This document shows positions 51,199 to 60,336 of a stretch of DNA of 64,000 nucleotides, one piece after another. The position numbers and the translations under genes are program-made. The notes below the pieces were generated by a model. That model was not told where the DNA came from and searched no databases. It was given only the letters and a program-made list of their open reading frames with translations. The stretch's first letter is position 1; every line of letters begins with the position of its first letter. Origin of the DNA: Bradyrhizobium cenepequi (lineage in GTDB: Bacteria > Pseudomonadota > Alphaproteobacteria > Rhizobiales > Xanthobacteraceae); assembly GCF_020329485.1 (NCBI RefSeq), contig NZ_JAGKJI010000039.1:1-64000 (forward strand), in the 5' to 3' direction.

Positions 51199-52208
51199 CC
51201 AGCACTGATATTGCGCTTTCGCTCGTCGCCGCAGCGCTTGCCGCGTTATTGTCGGCATTCCTCACTTGGCTGCTGCGGCCGATGCTGTTGCGCGTGGCGC
51301 TCGCCAAGCCGAATGCGCGCTCATCGCATCGGATCCCGACGCCGCAGGGCGCGGGGATCGCCGTGATCGTGGCAGCGCTGGTCGCGGCGGGTACGCTCGT
51401 TGGGTTGAGCGGCGGCGGCACCCTGCAAATCCCCCTTGCGGCCTTCGGTGCGACCCTGTTCATCGCCGCCGTCGGCTTTGCCGATGACGTCAAGCCCGTG
51501 CCGGTGCTGCCGCGCCTGTTGCTGCAGGGATTGGCGGTGGCCGTGGTCGTGTTTGCCGTGCCCGGCGATCTCAGGATCGTGTCGGGGGTCCCTTTCTGGA
51601 TCGAGCGCAGCTTGCTGCTGATTGCAGGCCTCTGGTTCGTGAACCTCGTCAACTTCATGGACGGGCTCGATCTGATGACGGCGGCCGAAGCCGTGCCGAT
51701 CACGGCTGCAGTCGCACTGCTCGGCTTCTGGGCGCAGGTCCCGCCCTCAGCCGCACTGGTGGCGGCGGCGCTGTGCGGCGCGCTGCTCGGCTTCTCTCCC
51801 TTCAATCGTCCCGTGGCAAAGATCTTCCTCGGTGACGTCGGCAGCCTGCCGATCGGGCTCCTGCTCGGCTGGTGCCTGCTGCAGCTTGCCTATCACCAGC
51901 ATGTCGCCGCGGCGTTGCTGCTGCCGCTCTATTACCTCGCTGACGCCACGATCACGCTGCTGCGCCGGCTGATTAAACGCGAGGCATTCTGGGCGGCGCA
52001 CCGCTCGCACTTTTACCAGCGGGCCACCGACAACGGATTTGCGGTGTCGCGCATCGTCAGCGAAATCTTTGCGCTCAATGTCCTGCTTGCGCTGCTCGCG
52101 ATATTGTCGATCCGCTTGGATTCGACGGCGGCGAGCTTCGTTTTGCTGCTCGTGGGCGCAAGCGCGGTCGCGTGGCTGCTCTACAGGTTCTCGCGCCCGC
52201 GGAAATGA
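51195..52208 (+). CDS. WecA/MraY-like polyprenyl-phosphate sugar-1-phosphate transferase
   Basis: 337 residues with about ten hydrophobic segments. Family motifs: SSHRIPTPQGAGIA, VGFADDVKPVPVLPRL (Asp pair binding Mg), NLVNFMDGLDLMTAAEA, IFLGDVGSLPIGLLLG and the basic HRSHFYQRATDNG loop. Enzymes of this type start O-antigen or capsule synthesis by moving a sugar phosphate, often GlcNAc-1-P or a derived sugar, onto undecaprenyl phosphate at the cytoplasmic face. It is translationally coupled to the upstream membrane protein gene. The acceptor sugar is undefined. Confidence 0.88.
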   Translation: MTSTDIALSLVAAALAALLSAFLTWLLRPMLLRVALAKPNARSSHRIPTPQGAGIAVIVAALVAAGTLVGLSGGGTLQIPLAAFGATLFIAAVGFADDVKPVPVLPRLLLQGLAVAVVVFAVPGDLRIVSGVPFWIERSLLLIAGLWFVNLVNFMDGLDLMTAAEAVPITAAVALLGFWAQVPPSAALVAAALCGALLGFSPFNRPVAKIFLGDVGSLPIGLLLGWCLLQLAYHQHVAAALLLPLYYLADATITLLRRLIKREAFWAAHRSHFYQRATDNGFAVSRIVSEIFALNVLLALLAILSIRLDSTAASFVLLLVGASAVAWLLYRFSRPRK

Positions 52209-52226
52209 CAGCGTGAGGCTAATCGA

Positions 52227-53168
52227 TCAGCGATCGAAGCCGTGCACGGCCCGCCTCAGGCCCTCGTTGAGGCCAATCAGCGGCCGCCACCCGGTGGATG
52301 CGACCTTGGAGAGGTCGAGTTCGAGGGAGCCGAACAGGCTCTCATTGGCCTCGTTGCGGCCGGTAATGCTGAACAACGACGACAACACCAGCCGCGGCAT
52401 GGAAAAGAGACATACCGGCTTGCCTGCTGCGGCGGCGAGGCGCTCGATGAATTCGGGCGTCGATACCTGCTCGTCATCCGCAACAAGGAAAATGTTGAAC
52501 TGACCATCCGGATGCGAAAGTCGATGCAGCACGAATGATGTCAGATTCTCTACCGAGACGAACGCACGACGATTGCGCACGTTCGCAAACGGCAGCGGAA
52601 TGCCCAGACCGATCGCCTTTTCGAGCAATGCCATATTGCCCTTGGCGCCGGAGCCGTAAATCAATGGCGGCCGGATGACCGTGACCTTCATCTCGCGGTC
52701 TTGCGCCAACTGCCTCAATCCTGCTTCCGCCGCCGCTTTCGACATTCCGTAGAGGCCGCGCGGGGTCAGGACATCGTTCTCGTTGAACGGCTTGCGGCCG
52801 TCGGTGCTTCGGCCGTGCACCAGCACGGTGCTGACGAAGATGAAGTGGCGAACGCCGGCATCGGCCGCGCAGCGGGCCAGATGCAACGTGCCTTCATGAT
52901 TGACCTTGCGATAGAGCTCGATGGCGTGTTCCTCGTGCCTGTGATGCACGCGTGCCGCCAGATGCACCACCGCGTCCACGCCTGCGAGCGCGGCCCGCCA
53001 GTCGGTGACGGGACCGATCGAATCGATTGTCACCTCGTCGGCGCTGCCTGTCGGCTTGCGGACGGCGTGCCGCACGGTCCAACCGTTGCGCGCCAGCACC
53101 GGCGACATATGTCGGCCGACGAATCCGCTTGCCCCCGTCACCAGCACCACGAGCTGGTCATTCCTCAC
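52227..53168 (-). CDS. NAD-dependent sugar epimerase/dehydratase
   Basis: 313 residues starting at GTG 53168, which overlaps the upstream glycosyltransferase stop by 11 bp. It is an extended SDR: LVTGASGFVGRHMSPVLARNG, VVHLAARVHH, VSTVLVHG and the catalytic YGMSKAAAE. GNMALLEKAIGLGIPLPF is typical of the GalE/WbpV-like branch. It would epimerise or reduce a nucleotide-activated hexose. The neighbours (GT4, dehydratase, ligase) place it in O-antigen synthesis. The exact substrate is unknown. Confidence 0.85.
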   Translation of the reverse strand: MRNDQLVVLVTGASGFVGRHMSPVLARNGWTVRHAVRKPTGSADEVTIDSIGPVTDWRAALAGVDAVVHLAARVHHRHEEHAIELYRKVNHEGTLHLARCAADAGVRHFIFVSTVLVHGRSTDGRKPFNENDVLTPRGLYGMSKAAAEAGLRQLAQDREMKVTVIRPPLIYGSGAKGNMALLEKAIGLGIPLPFANVRNRRAFVSVENLTSFVLHRLSHPDGQFNIFLVADDEQVSTPEFIERLAAAAGKPVCLFSMPRLVLSSLFSITGRNEANESLFGSLELDLSKVASTGWRPLIGLNEGLRRAVHGFDR

Positions 53169-54384
53169 GACCGCGACTCCGACACCGCTCTTCCGATCCG
53201 ATCAATCTCTGAATGAGGGCCGCATATCCTGTCAAGGCACGCTCGGGACTATAGCTCCTCGCCACCGCAACGGCGCGCTCGGAGAGCGTCGGATCGGGAG
53301 CACGCGACACCGCGCGGATCGCCTCGGCCAGTTGCTCCGGCATGCCCGGCGTCACAACCCGCCCGAGATCGTGCTCCGCTACCGTCAGCGCGGCTTCGGC
53401 ATCAGGCTCGGATACGAGGATCACCGGCCGGCCCACCGCAAGCAGATTGTAGAACCGGCTCGGCACCGAGACGCCGGCGACGTCCTTGCGATAAGGAATG
53501 AGCCAGATGTCCGCCGCCGACAGGAAGTCCTGCAGTTCTCCGTCCGAAACGCGGTCCACCAGCGTGATGTTGGCGAGCTTGGCTTCGGACTGCATCGCTC
53601 TCAGTTCGTCGAAGCCTATCCCCCAGCCCGAGAGCAGGAAATGGATGCTGGGATCATCCTTCAGCCGGCGGGCAGCTTCGAATACGATCACGGGATCGTG
53701 GGTGAAGCCGAGATTGCCGGAAAGGCCGACGATGAAACGGCCGTCAAGCTCGCGGCGGAAGGGATTGTCGGCCGCAACCGGGCGAGCCGCGGGGTTGACG
53801 GTAGTCCAATTCGGAATGAATTCGATCTTGTCCCGCGTCATGCCACGATAGTTCAGCAGCAATTTCTCGCTGTCGCGGCCGATGATGACGACGGTGGTCA
53901 ACGCGCGGAACATCAGCCCGTTCATAGCGCGCATCGCTCTGGTGACGATCGAGCCCGGCCTCAACAGGCCACTCAGGACGAGCACCTCCGGAAACAGGTC
54001 GTGCATGATCAGGACCGACCGGGCGCGTTTCAACCTGGCCGCGATGGCGACGCCGTACGGCAGCACGAAGGGGGCCGTCACGGTGAGGGCGACGTCGCCA
54101 GGCTCAAGCCGCCGGAGAAGGGCGAAGAAGGTGCGCACGGTGAACAGCAGTTCGGCGGTGGCGCGCTTGAGCAGCGCGGCCTTGCCCGGCATCCAGTTCT
54201 TGATCTCCTCGACCGCCGGCCGGGCGGCTGCAGATTTCGATGCGGAGCCCGGCCATCCCGACAATACCAGCACGTCCGCCTCCTTCGCGAGGCGGTTCGC
54301 TATCGCAGCCATGATCGCAGCGGTCGTGCTCTGGTCCGGCGGATAGTGCTGACTGACGACGACGACTTTTCCGGGCTTGGGCAT
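53158..54384 (-). CDS. GT4 glycosyltransferase, WbuB-like
   Basis: 408 residues from ATG 54384; an in-frame TTG at 54399 would add five. The GT-B fold begins KVVVVSQHYPPDQSTTAAIMAAIA, has LIMHDLFPEVLVLSG in the N-terminal domain, FIVGLSGNLGFTHDPVIVFEAA and the nucleotide-sugar binding segment FLSAADIWLIPYRKDVAGVSVPSRFYNLLAVGRPV. WbuB-type enzymes transfer an aminosugar (for example N-acetylfucosamine) onto the lipid carrier. It is located between a dehydratase and an epimerase gene, consistent with such a sugar. The donor cannot be told. Confidence 0.85.
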   Translation of the reverse strand: MPKPGKVVVVSQHYPPDQSTTAAIMAAIANRLAKEADVLVLSGWPGSASKSAAARPAVEEIKNWMPGKAALLKRATAELLFTVRTFFALLRRLEPGDVALTVTAPFVLPYGVAIAARLKRARSVLIMHDLFPEVLVLSGLLRPGSIVTRAMRAMNGLMFRALTTVVIIGRDSEKLLLNYRGMTRDKIEFIPNWTTVNPAARPVAADNPFRRELDGRFIVGLSGNLGFTHDPVIVFEAARRLKDDPSIHFLLSGWGIGFDELRAMQSEAKLANITLVDRVSDGELQDFLSAADIWLIPYRKDVAGVSVPSRFYNLLAVGRPVILVSEPDAEAALTVAEHDLGRVVTPGMPEQLAEAIRAVSRAPDPTLSERAVAVARSYSPERALTGYAALIQRLIGSEERCRSRGREE

Positions 54385-54423
54385 CGATGGTTCTGACAAA
54401 TGGCCTCGCGGATCAGGACCGGA

Positions 54424-56337
54424 TCACGCGGCGTTCGATCCGAATTCAGGTACGGCGTCCTTCAGCACGGCGCGGATAGTGGTGCGATCATCTTTGGCGA
54501 TCGCCTCTTCCAGCGCTGCCAGCCATTTGCGCAAGGTCGCCATTGGCGGTTCATTCGGCTTGGCTGCCATGATGCCGGCAATTCCGATCTCGACCGTCGG
54601 CTCCTCACTCGCGAACAGGATCTCGTTCAGTCGCTCGCCTGGCCGTATCCCACTGAAGACAATATCGACGTCGATACCAGGCTGCAGGCCGGACAGGCGG
54701 ATCATCCGCTCGGCAAGCTCGACGATCTTGACCGGCTGGCCCATCTCGAGAACGTAGACCGAGACGTCGGGTCGCGCCGGCGTCAGCGCATGGGTGGCCG
54801 CGGTCAGTACGAGATCGCAGGCTTCGCGGATGGTCATAAAATAACGCACCATGTCGGGGTGGGTGACCGTGACCGGACCGCCCGCCTCGATCTGCGCCTT
54901 GAATTTCGGCACCACCGACCCGTTCGACGCCAGCACATTGCCGAACCGGACCGAAATCAGGCGCATATGCGGCTTGTCGCCGAACTGCACGGCGAGATCG
55001 TGATCGAGCGCCTGACAATACATCTCTGCAAAGCGCTTGGTCAGCCCCAGCATCGAGACCGGCTCGATTGCCTTGTCGGTGGAGATCATCACCATCGCCT
55101 TGGCGCCGGCTTCGCGCGCGGCGTCGGCGACGTTCACTGATCCGAAGATGTTGGTCTTGACGCCCTCGCTCCAGTCGCGCTCGAGGATCGGCACGTGCTT
55201 CAGCGCCGCGGCATGGAACACGATGTCGGGCTTGAACTCGCGCATTAACTGTATGATGCGCTCGCGATCGCGGATGTCGGCGATGCGGCCCTCCACTGCG
55301 GCCTGGACGCCGCGCGCGGCAAGCGCCTCGGTGACCGCATAGAGCGCCGGCTCCGAATGCTCGATCACCAGCAGGCGGGCGGCGCCGAACGTCACGACGC
55401 GATCGCAGATTTCGGCGCCGATCGAGCCGCCACCGCCGGTGACGATAACGCTCCTGCCCTTCACCAGCCCTTCCAGCCGTGCATAGTCGATCGTCGCGGT
55501 CGGGCGCAGCAGGAGGTCTTCGACCGCGACATTGGTCAGCCGCGGCGTGTCGCCGCCCTCGAGCGACGGCAGGCGGCTGACCATCAGGCCCAGCCGCTTT
55601 GCCCGCATCAGCACCGATTCCGGATGCGCGTCGGGCTCGAACGCCGACGGCATCATTACCACGCGCTTGATCGGCTTCTCGCGGCTCTCGAACTCGCGGA
55701 TCACGGTTTCGACATCGTCGACGCCGCCGAGCACCGGGATGTTGCGGATGTGCTGGCCAAGATCGGAATTCGACGGCGACAGCACGCCGATCGGCCAGAT
55801 CCGCTTGATCGCGCCGTTTTCGATCCCACGCAGCACGACCTCGGCATCTGCCGCACGCCCGACCAGGAGGGTTGGCGCGGCGTCCTCGATGCGGGCATGG
55901 TGGCGCGTGCGTGAGTAGCGGAAATAGCGGTAGCCGAAGCGGAGCGCGCCCAGCGCGAACACCTGCAGGAAGAAGTAGAGGATGATGGTGATGCGGCCGA
56001 AAAATACGGTTCCGTGGAAGTTCGGCGCGATGAAGATGAAGACGTAGTCAAGAACGACCAGCGCCAGCGTCAGGACCGCCGAGGCGCGCAGGATATTGAG
56101 GGCGTCCGGCAGCGAGATGAAACGCCATTTCGAGGTGGTGAGATTGGAGGCGTAACAGACGATGACGCTGAAGACGACGAACCAGGGCAGGATGCGCAAG
56201 AGCAGCGGCAGGCGATCGGTGAGCAGATCGCCCTCGAAGCGCAGATAGAATGCCGCCAGCAGCGCGAACGCGGTCGCGAGCGCGTCATGCATCACAATCA
56301 GAAAGTTGCGTGCCGTGAATTGGGAGAAGCGCGTCAT
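54424..56337 (-). CDS. CapD/WbpM-like nucleotide-sugar 4,6-dehydratase
   Basis: 637 residues. Four or five N-terminal membrane helices (to about residue 150), a CoA-binding-like Rossmann domain with PTLLVGRAADAEVVL, and a C-terminal SDR domain with VIVTGGGGSIGAEICDRV and MVMISTDKAIEPVSMLGLTKRFAE. The family makes UDP-4-keto-6-deoxy-hexosamine, the precursor of QuiNAc, FucNAc or bacillosamine. Where WbpM has the catalytic M-G-A-S-K, this protein reads SMLGLTKR, so the aligned residue may be Leu, with Met one before. It fits the WbuB-like glycosyltransferase next door. Confidence 0.87.
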   Translation of the reverse strand: MTRFSQFTARNFLIVMHDALATAFALLAAFYLRFEGDLLTDRLPLLLRILPWFVVFSVIVCYASNLTTSKWRFISLPDALNILRASAVLTLALVVLDYVFIFIAPNFHGTVFFGRITIILYFFLQVFALGALRFGYRYFRYSRTRHHARIEDAAPTLLVGRAADAEVVLRGIENGAIKRIWPIGVLSPSNSDLGQHIRNIPVLGGVDDVETVIREFESREKPIKRVVMMPSAFEPDAHPESVLMRAKRLGLMVSRLPSLEGGDTPRLTNVAVEDLLLRPTATIDYARLEGLVKGRSVIVTGGGGSIGAEICDRVVTFGAARLLVIEHSEPALYAVTEALAARGVQAAVEGRIADIRDRERIIQLMREFKPDIVFHAAALKHVPILERDWSEGVKTNIFGSVNVADAAREAGAKAMVMISTDKAIEPVSMLGLTKRFAEMYCQALDHDLAVQFGDKPHMRLISVRFGNVLASNGSVVPKFKAQIEAGGPVTVTHPDMVRYFMTIREACDLVLTAATHALTPARPDVSVYVLEMGQPVKIVELAERMIRLSGLQPGIDVDIVFSGIRPGERLNEILFASEEPTVEIGIAGIMAAKPNEPPMATLRKWLAALEEAIAKDDRTTIRAVLKDAVPEFGSNAA

Positions 56338-56419
56338 GTGACGGATGGGCCAGGGACCAACAAGTTTGCAACAGCGTTCGGGGCTGCTGATAGCCCATAT
56401 GCAGCGCGTATGCCAGAGA

Positions 56420-57715
56420 TCATGGCGTGACCGAGCTCGCCGGTTTTGCGGCGATGTCGCCCGATTTCGCCTTCAGCACCATGCCGCCGGCGACGCCGAC
56501 GCCGAGCACGTACATCCATCCCTCGTGGAAATCGAAGATGTGCGAGTTGAACAACGACGTAAAGATATTCTGCACGACCACCAGGAGCCCGATCCAGTTG
56601 ACCAGCCCCTCCCCCCGAAACAGTCTTAAGTGCCAGAACCAGATGGCATAGAGGACAACGACGCCGACAGTGCCCCACTGCACGGCGACATTCAATGTCT
56701 GGTTGTGCGGATTACCGATCACGTCGCTGGTCGCCTTTTCGACCTCCTTGGTCGCGACCTGCGCGAACAGCCCGCGGGTGGAGCCGGTGCCATGGCCGAT
56801 CAAAGGCGCATCGGCGAAGAAGCCGAGCGATTTGCGCCAGTATTCGAGCCGGAGCCCGATCGAGGTGGCCTTGTTCTCCTCCTTGTAGAGCCGGTAGTCC
56901 CTGCTGAAGGTCTCCGCAGTCCGGCGCAGTTGCGGCGAGGCCTGCCAGGCGACCGCCGCCATGACTGCCGCCGCTCCGACGATGATCAGGATGCTGCGCC
57001 ATCTCAGATGCAGGAACGCGAACACTGCAAACATCACGGGCACGGTGACCAGCGCCGTCCGCGAGACGATCACGAAGGCCATGTTGACGAAAAAGCTCAA
57101 GGCGATCACGGCTAGCAGGCCGGCCAGCGCGAATTTTTTGGCCCGCAACAGGGTGACGATGGGATAGGCCAGTGCCACCGCGCAGAGCGTGAACTCCTGG
57201 CTCTGATCGATATAGTTCTTCACGAAGATGCCGCGCTCGGCGTCGATGGGTGGTTTCAGCGACAGGCTGGGCTGCAGAAGCACCAGCCAGGACATCACCA
57301 TCAGAAGCGTGCAAGAGATCAGGAAGGCGTTGAACACCCACATGCCGCGCGTCGAACGCTCGAAATGATAGAGCAGGAACGGCAGCACCAGCAGCTTGGC
57401 CGTCGGGCTCACGGCATAAGTGCGCGCGCCCCAGGCTGCGTCCGACCACAGCATGCCGACGACTGCGAGCAGGAACAGCGCGATCGGCAGCGCCGCGATC
57501 GGCCGCTGCAGCGATTGCAGGAAAGACTTCAGATCGAGCGTCGGCAGGACCACGATCACAAACACCGCGCCAAAAATGCCGACCAGCGAGGTCGACCATG
57601 GCAGCGACAACGCGATCAGCACCGCCACGATGTCGGCCGCTTTGGCCCAGGCCGCCGGATTGCGCCAGGCCGCCAGCGCCGCGCTTGCGGGAGAAAAGCC
57701 CGCCGCCGTGCTCAC
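56420..57715 (-). CDS. O-antigen ligase family protein (WaaL-like)
   Basis: 431 residues from GTG 57715, which overlaps the stop of hldE (GTGA). About 11-12 hydrophobic segments and a large periplasmic loop with the Wzy_C signature: IGLRLEYWRKSLGFFADAPLIGHGTGSTRGLF, then GNPHNQTLNVAVQWGTVGVVVL. Proteins of this type join undecaprenyl-linked O-polysaccharide to lipid A-core at the periplasmic side. The alternative, Wzy polymerase, is closely related; the conserved Arg (GLRLEYW) and His (NPHNQT) fit either. Its coupling to hldE supports an LPS role. Confidence 0.85.
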   Translation of the reverse strand: MSTAAGFSPASAALAAWRNPAAWAKAADIVAVLIALSLPWSTSLVGIFGAVFVIVVLPTLDLKSFLQSLQRPIAALPIALFLLAVVGMLWSDAAWGARTYAVSPTAKLLVLPFLLYHFERSTRGMWVFNAFLISCTLLMVMSWLVLLQPSLSLKPPIDAERGIFVKNYIDQSQEFTLCAVALAYPIVTLLRAKKFALAGLLAVIALSFFVNMAFVIVSRTALVTVPVMFAVFAFLHLRWRSILIIVGAAAVMAAVAWQASPQLRRTAETFSRDYRLYKEENKATSIGLRLEYWRKSLGFFADAPLIGHGTGSTRGLFAQVATKEVEKATSDVIGNPHNQTLNVAVQWGTVGVVVLYAIWFWHLRLFRGEGLVNWIGLLVVVQNIFTSLFNSHIFDFHEGWMYVLGVGVAGGMVLKAKSGDIAAKPASSVTP

Positions 57716-59184
57716 GCCTTGCCTCCACGGGCGCGGGCGACCAGCGAGGTCGTGCTGAAGCCGGGCAGGATATCGACCAGCATCACCTCGCCGCCATGGG
57801 CTTCGACGATCTCATGGCCGATCACCTGCTCGCGGGTATAGTCGCCGCCCTTGACCAGCACGCTCGGCCTGATCGCCGTGATCAGGTTGATCGGCGTATC
57901 CTCCTCGAAAATGGCGACGAGATCGACCGCCTCCAGCGCCGCCAGCACTTCGGCGCGCGCGCGCTCGTCCTGCACCGGGCGCCCCTCCCCTTTCAGCCGC
58001 CTGACCGAAGCATCGCTGTTGAGGCCGACGATCAGCCGGTCGCAGGCGCCGCGCGCCGCCGTCAACACCTTGACGTGGCCGGGATGCAGGATGTCGAAAC
58101 AGCCATTGGTGAAGCCGACTCGCAGGCCCTGCCGGCGCCACTCGGCAAGCTGCGCGCCGAGATCGCCGCCAGCCGCGATAATCTTCTCTTCCGCCGCGAG
58201 CGAGGCGTGCGGCAGGATCTTGCGCCTGAGCTCGGCCGGGCTCACAGTCGCGGTGCCGGTCTTGCCGACGGCGACTGCGGCCGCCGCGCTCGCTACCCGC
58301 AGCGCCGTCTCCCAATCGGCCCTGGCGGCGAGCGACAGCGCGAGCGCAGCCGCGACCGTGTCGCCGGCGCCGGAGACATCGCGGACTTTCACCGGCAAGG
58401 CCGGCACATGGACGGTTTCGCCGTCGCGCACCACCAGCGTCATGCCATGCTCGCCCTGCGTCACCAGCATTGCCTCGCAATCGGCAAGCCGCATCGCATG
58501 CTCCGCAGCTTCAGCGATCGCACGCGGCGAATCGGGGCGGCTCCGCGTCGCCTCGGCGAATTCCTTGCGGTTGGGGGTCAGCAGCGTCGCGCCGCGATAG
58601 ATCGCGAAATTGAGGCTCTTGGGATCGACGATCACGCGCTTGCCGAGTTTTCGCGCGGCATCGATCGTATTGCGGATCACGCGCGCGGTCAGCACGCCCT
58701 TGGCATAATCGGACAGCAGCACGATATCGGCACGAGCGAGCTCGGGGAGGATCGTGTCGATCAGCTGCTGCTCGATCTCGCCTGCCGCCGGTTGCGCCTG
58801 TTCCCAGTCCGCGCGCAGCATGTGGGTGGAAAAATGCTCGGAGACGAAGCGCACCTTCCGCGTCGTCGGGCGCGCGCTGTCGCACACCAGGCGGCTTTCG
58901 ATCCCGCTCTCCGCCGCCAGCGCCGCCTTCAGCTTCGTGCCCGCCTCGTCCTCGCCGATCAGTCCGACGAAAACGCAGCGGCCGCCGAGCGAAGCGATGT
59001 TGCGCGCGACATTGCCGGCGCCGCCGACATTGGTCTCGCTGCGCTGGACCGCGATGACAGGCGCCGGCGCCTCCGGCGAAATCCGCGACACCTCGCCATA
59101 GACGAACTCGTCCAGCATCAGGTCGCCAATGCACAGCACGGTCTGCCGGGAAAGCGCCTGCGACAGGGTTTCGAAATCGAACAT
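57712..59184 (-). CDS. hldE: bifunctional heptose-7-P kinase / heptose-1-P adenylyltransferase
   Basis: 490 residues. The N-terminal PfkB kinase (about 1-330) has GDLMLDEFVYGEVSRISPEAPAPV, NVGGAGNVARNIASLGG and the catalytic VRDVSGAGDTVAAAL. The C-terminal cytidylyltransferase-like domain (about 350-490) has RVGFTNGCFDILHPGHVKVL and GLNSDASVRRLKGEGRPVQ. It phosphorylates D-glycero-beta-D-manno-heptose-7-phosphate and then forms ADP-heptose. GmhA and GmhB, the other enzymes of the path, are not in the window. hldD follows upstream on the same strand, 16 bp away, and waaL-like downstream. Confidence 0.95.
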   Translation of the reverse strand: MFDFETLSQALSRQTVLCIGDLMLDEFVYGEVSRISPEAPAPVIAVQRSETNVGGAGNVARNIASLGGRCVFVGLIGEDEAGTKLKAALAAESGIESRLVCDSARPTTRKVRFVSEHFSTHMLRADWEQAQPAAGEIEQQLIDTILPELARADIVLLSDYAKGVLTARVIRNTIDAARKLGKRVIVDPKSLNFAIYRGATLLTPNRKEFAEATRSRPDSPRAIAEAAEHAMRLADCEAMLVTQGEHGMTLVVRDGETVHVPALPVKVRDVSGAGDTVAAALALSLAARADWETALRVASAAAAVAVGKTGTATVSPAELRRKILPHASLAAEEKIIAAGGDLGAQLAEWRRQGLRVGFTNGCFDILHPGHVKVLTAARGACDRLIVGLNSDASVRRLKGEGRPVQDERARAEVLAALEAVDLVAIFEEDTPINLITAIRPSVLVKGGDYTREQVIGHEIVEAHGGEVMLVDILPGFSTTSLVARARGGKA

Positions 59185-59200
59185 CTGTTTCCTTGGCCCG

Positions 59201-60181
59201 TCAGCGATAGCGGTCGGGACGATCGAGGAAGCCGTTCACGTAGGTCTCGACGGCGTCCTCGAGCGGCGTGAAACCGCCGTTATAGCCCGCGCGCTGCAAG
59301 CGATCGACATCGGCTTCCGTGAAATATTGATAGCTGCCCCGGATCGCCTGGGGCATATCGACATACTCGATGTTCGGCTTCAGCCTGAGCGCGGCATAGG
59401 CCGACAGCATCAGGTCCTTGAAACTGCGCGCGGTGCCGGTTCCAACATTGAACAGCCCGCTCACCGAGGGCGTGGCGAGCAGCCACATCATCACCCGCAC
59501 GGTATCGTCGACATAAATAAAGTCGCGCCGCTGGTCGCCGTCGGCGATGCCATCGCGATGCGACTTGAACAATTGCACCGGGCGGCCCGCCTTGATGTCG
59601 TCGAAGCGCCGCGCCAGCACGCTCATCATCGTGCCCTTGTGATATTCGTTGGGGCCGAACACGTTGAAGAATTTCAGGCCGGCCCATTGTGGCGGCAGTT
59701 TCTCGCCGCGCGCAGCGCGTTCGGCGACGGCGAGATCGAACAGATGCTTGCTCCAGCCGTAAAGATTCATCGGCCGCAGCTTCTTCAGCGCATCGACCGT
59801 CTGCCCGTCGCGAAAGCCCGCCTCGCCGTCGCCATAGGTCGCGGCCGAGGACGCATAGATCAGCGGCGTCGCATTCGCGGTGCACCAGTCGAGCAGCCGG
59901 AGCGAGAGGCGGAAATTGGTCTCGATCACGAGATCGCCCTCGGTCGCCGTGGTCTCGGAGATCGCGCCGAGGTGGATCACCGCGTCGAGCCGCCGGCCCG
60001 ACAGCCAGGCCGAAAGCTCCGCGGGCGGCACGAAATCGGCAAGCTGCCGCTTGGCGAGGTTGCGCCATTTGCCGTCATGGCCGAGCACGTCGCACACGAC
60101 CACGTCTGTGCGGCCGGCGTCATTCAACGCGGCCACGACATTCGACCCGATAAAACCGGCTCCGCCGGTCACCAGCAACAT
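59201..60181 (-). CDS. hldD: ADP-glyceromanno-heptose 6-epimerase
   Basis: 326 residues from ATG 60181 (MLLVTGGAGFIGSNVVAAL); a longer frame to 60241 adds 20 unlikely residues. An SDR with the NAD(P) motif GGAGFIGS, ISETTATEGDLVIETN, the catalytic YGWSK and the diagnostic FFNVFGPNEYHKGTMMSVLARRF, RDFIYVDDTV and PQAIRGSYQYFTEADVDRL. It converts ADP-D,D-heptose to ADP-L,D-heptose, the donor for the inner core. It forms an operon with hldE and the ligase gene. Confidence 0.95.
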   Translation of the reverse strand: MLLVTGGAGFIGSNVVAALNDAGRTDVVVCDVLGHDGKWRNLAKRQLADFVPPAELSAWLSGRRLDAVIHLGAISETTATEGDLVIETNFRLSLRLLDWCTANATPLIYASSAATYGDGEAGFRDGQTVDALKKLRPMNLYGWSKHLFDLAVAERAARGEKLPPQWAGLKFFNVFGPNEYHKGTMMSVLARRFDDIKAGRPVQLFKSHRDGIADGDQRRDFIYVDDTVRVMMWLLATPSVSGLFNVGTGTARSFKDLMLSAYAALRLKPNIEYVDMPQAIRGSYQYFTEADVDRLQRAGYNGGFTPLEDAVETYVNGFLDRPDRYR

Positions 60182-60336
60182 GCCGATCCCTGCCCTGATT
60201 TGTGTGGCGCAGCTTTTGCCCCAGTCCGGCGATGCAGGCAACGTGCACGGTGGATGAATTCCATCTCACTTTACCTCCGGCGGGAGAGCGGCTACCGACG
60301 GGGTCGCGAAGGGCGCCTGGTTCCCGCACAGAAGAT

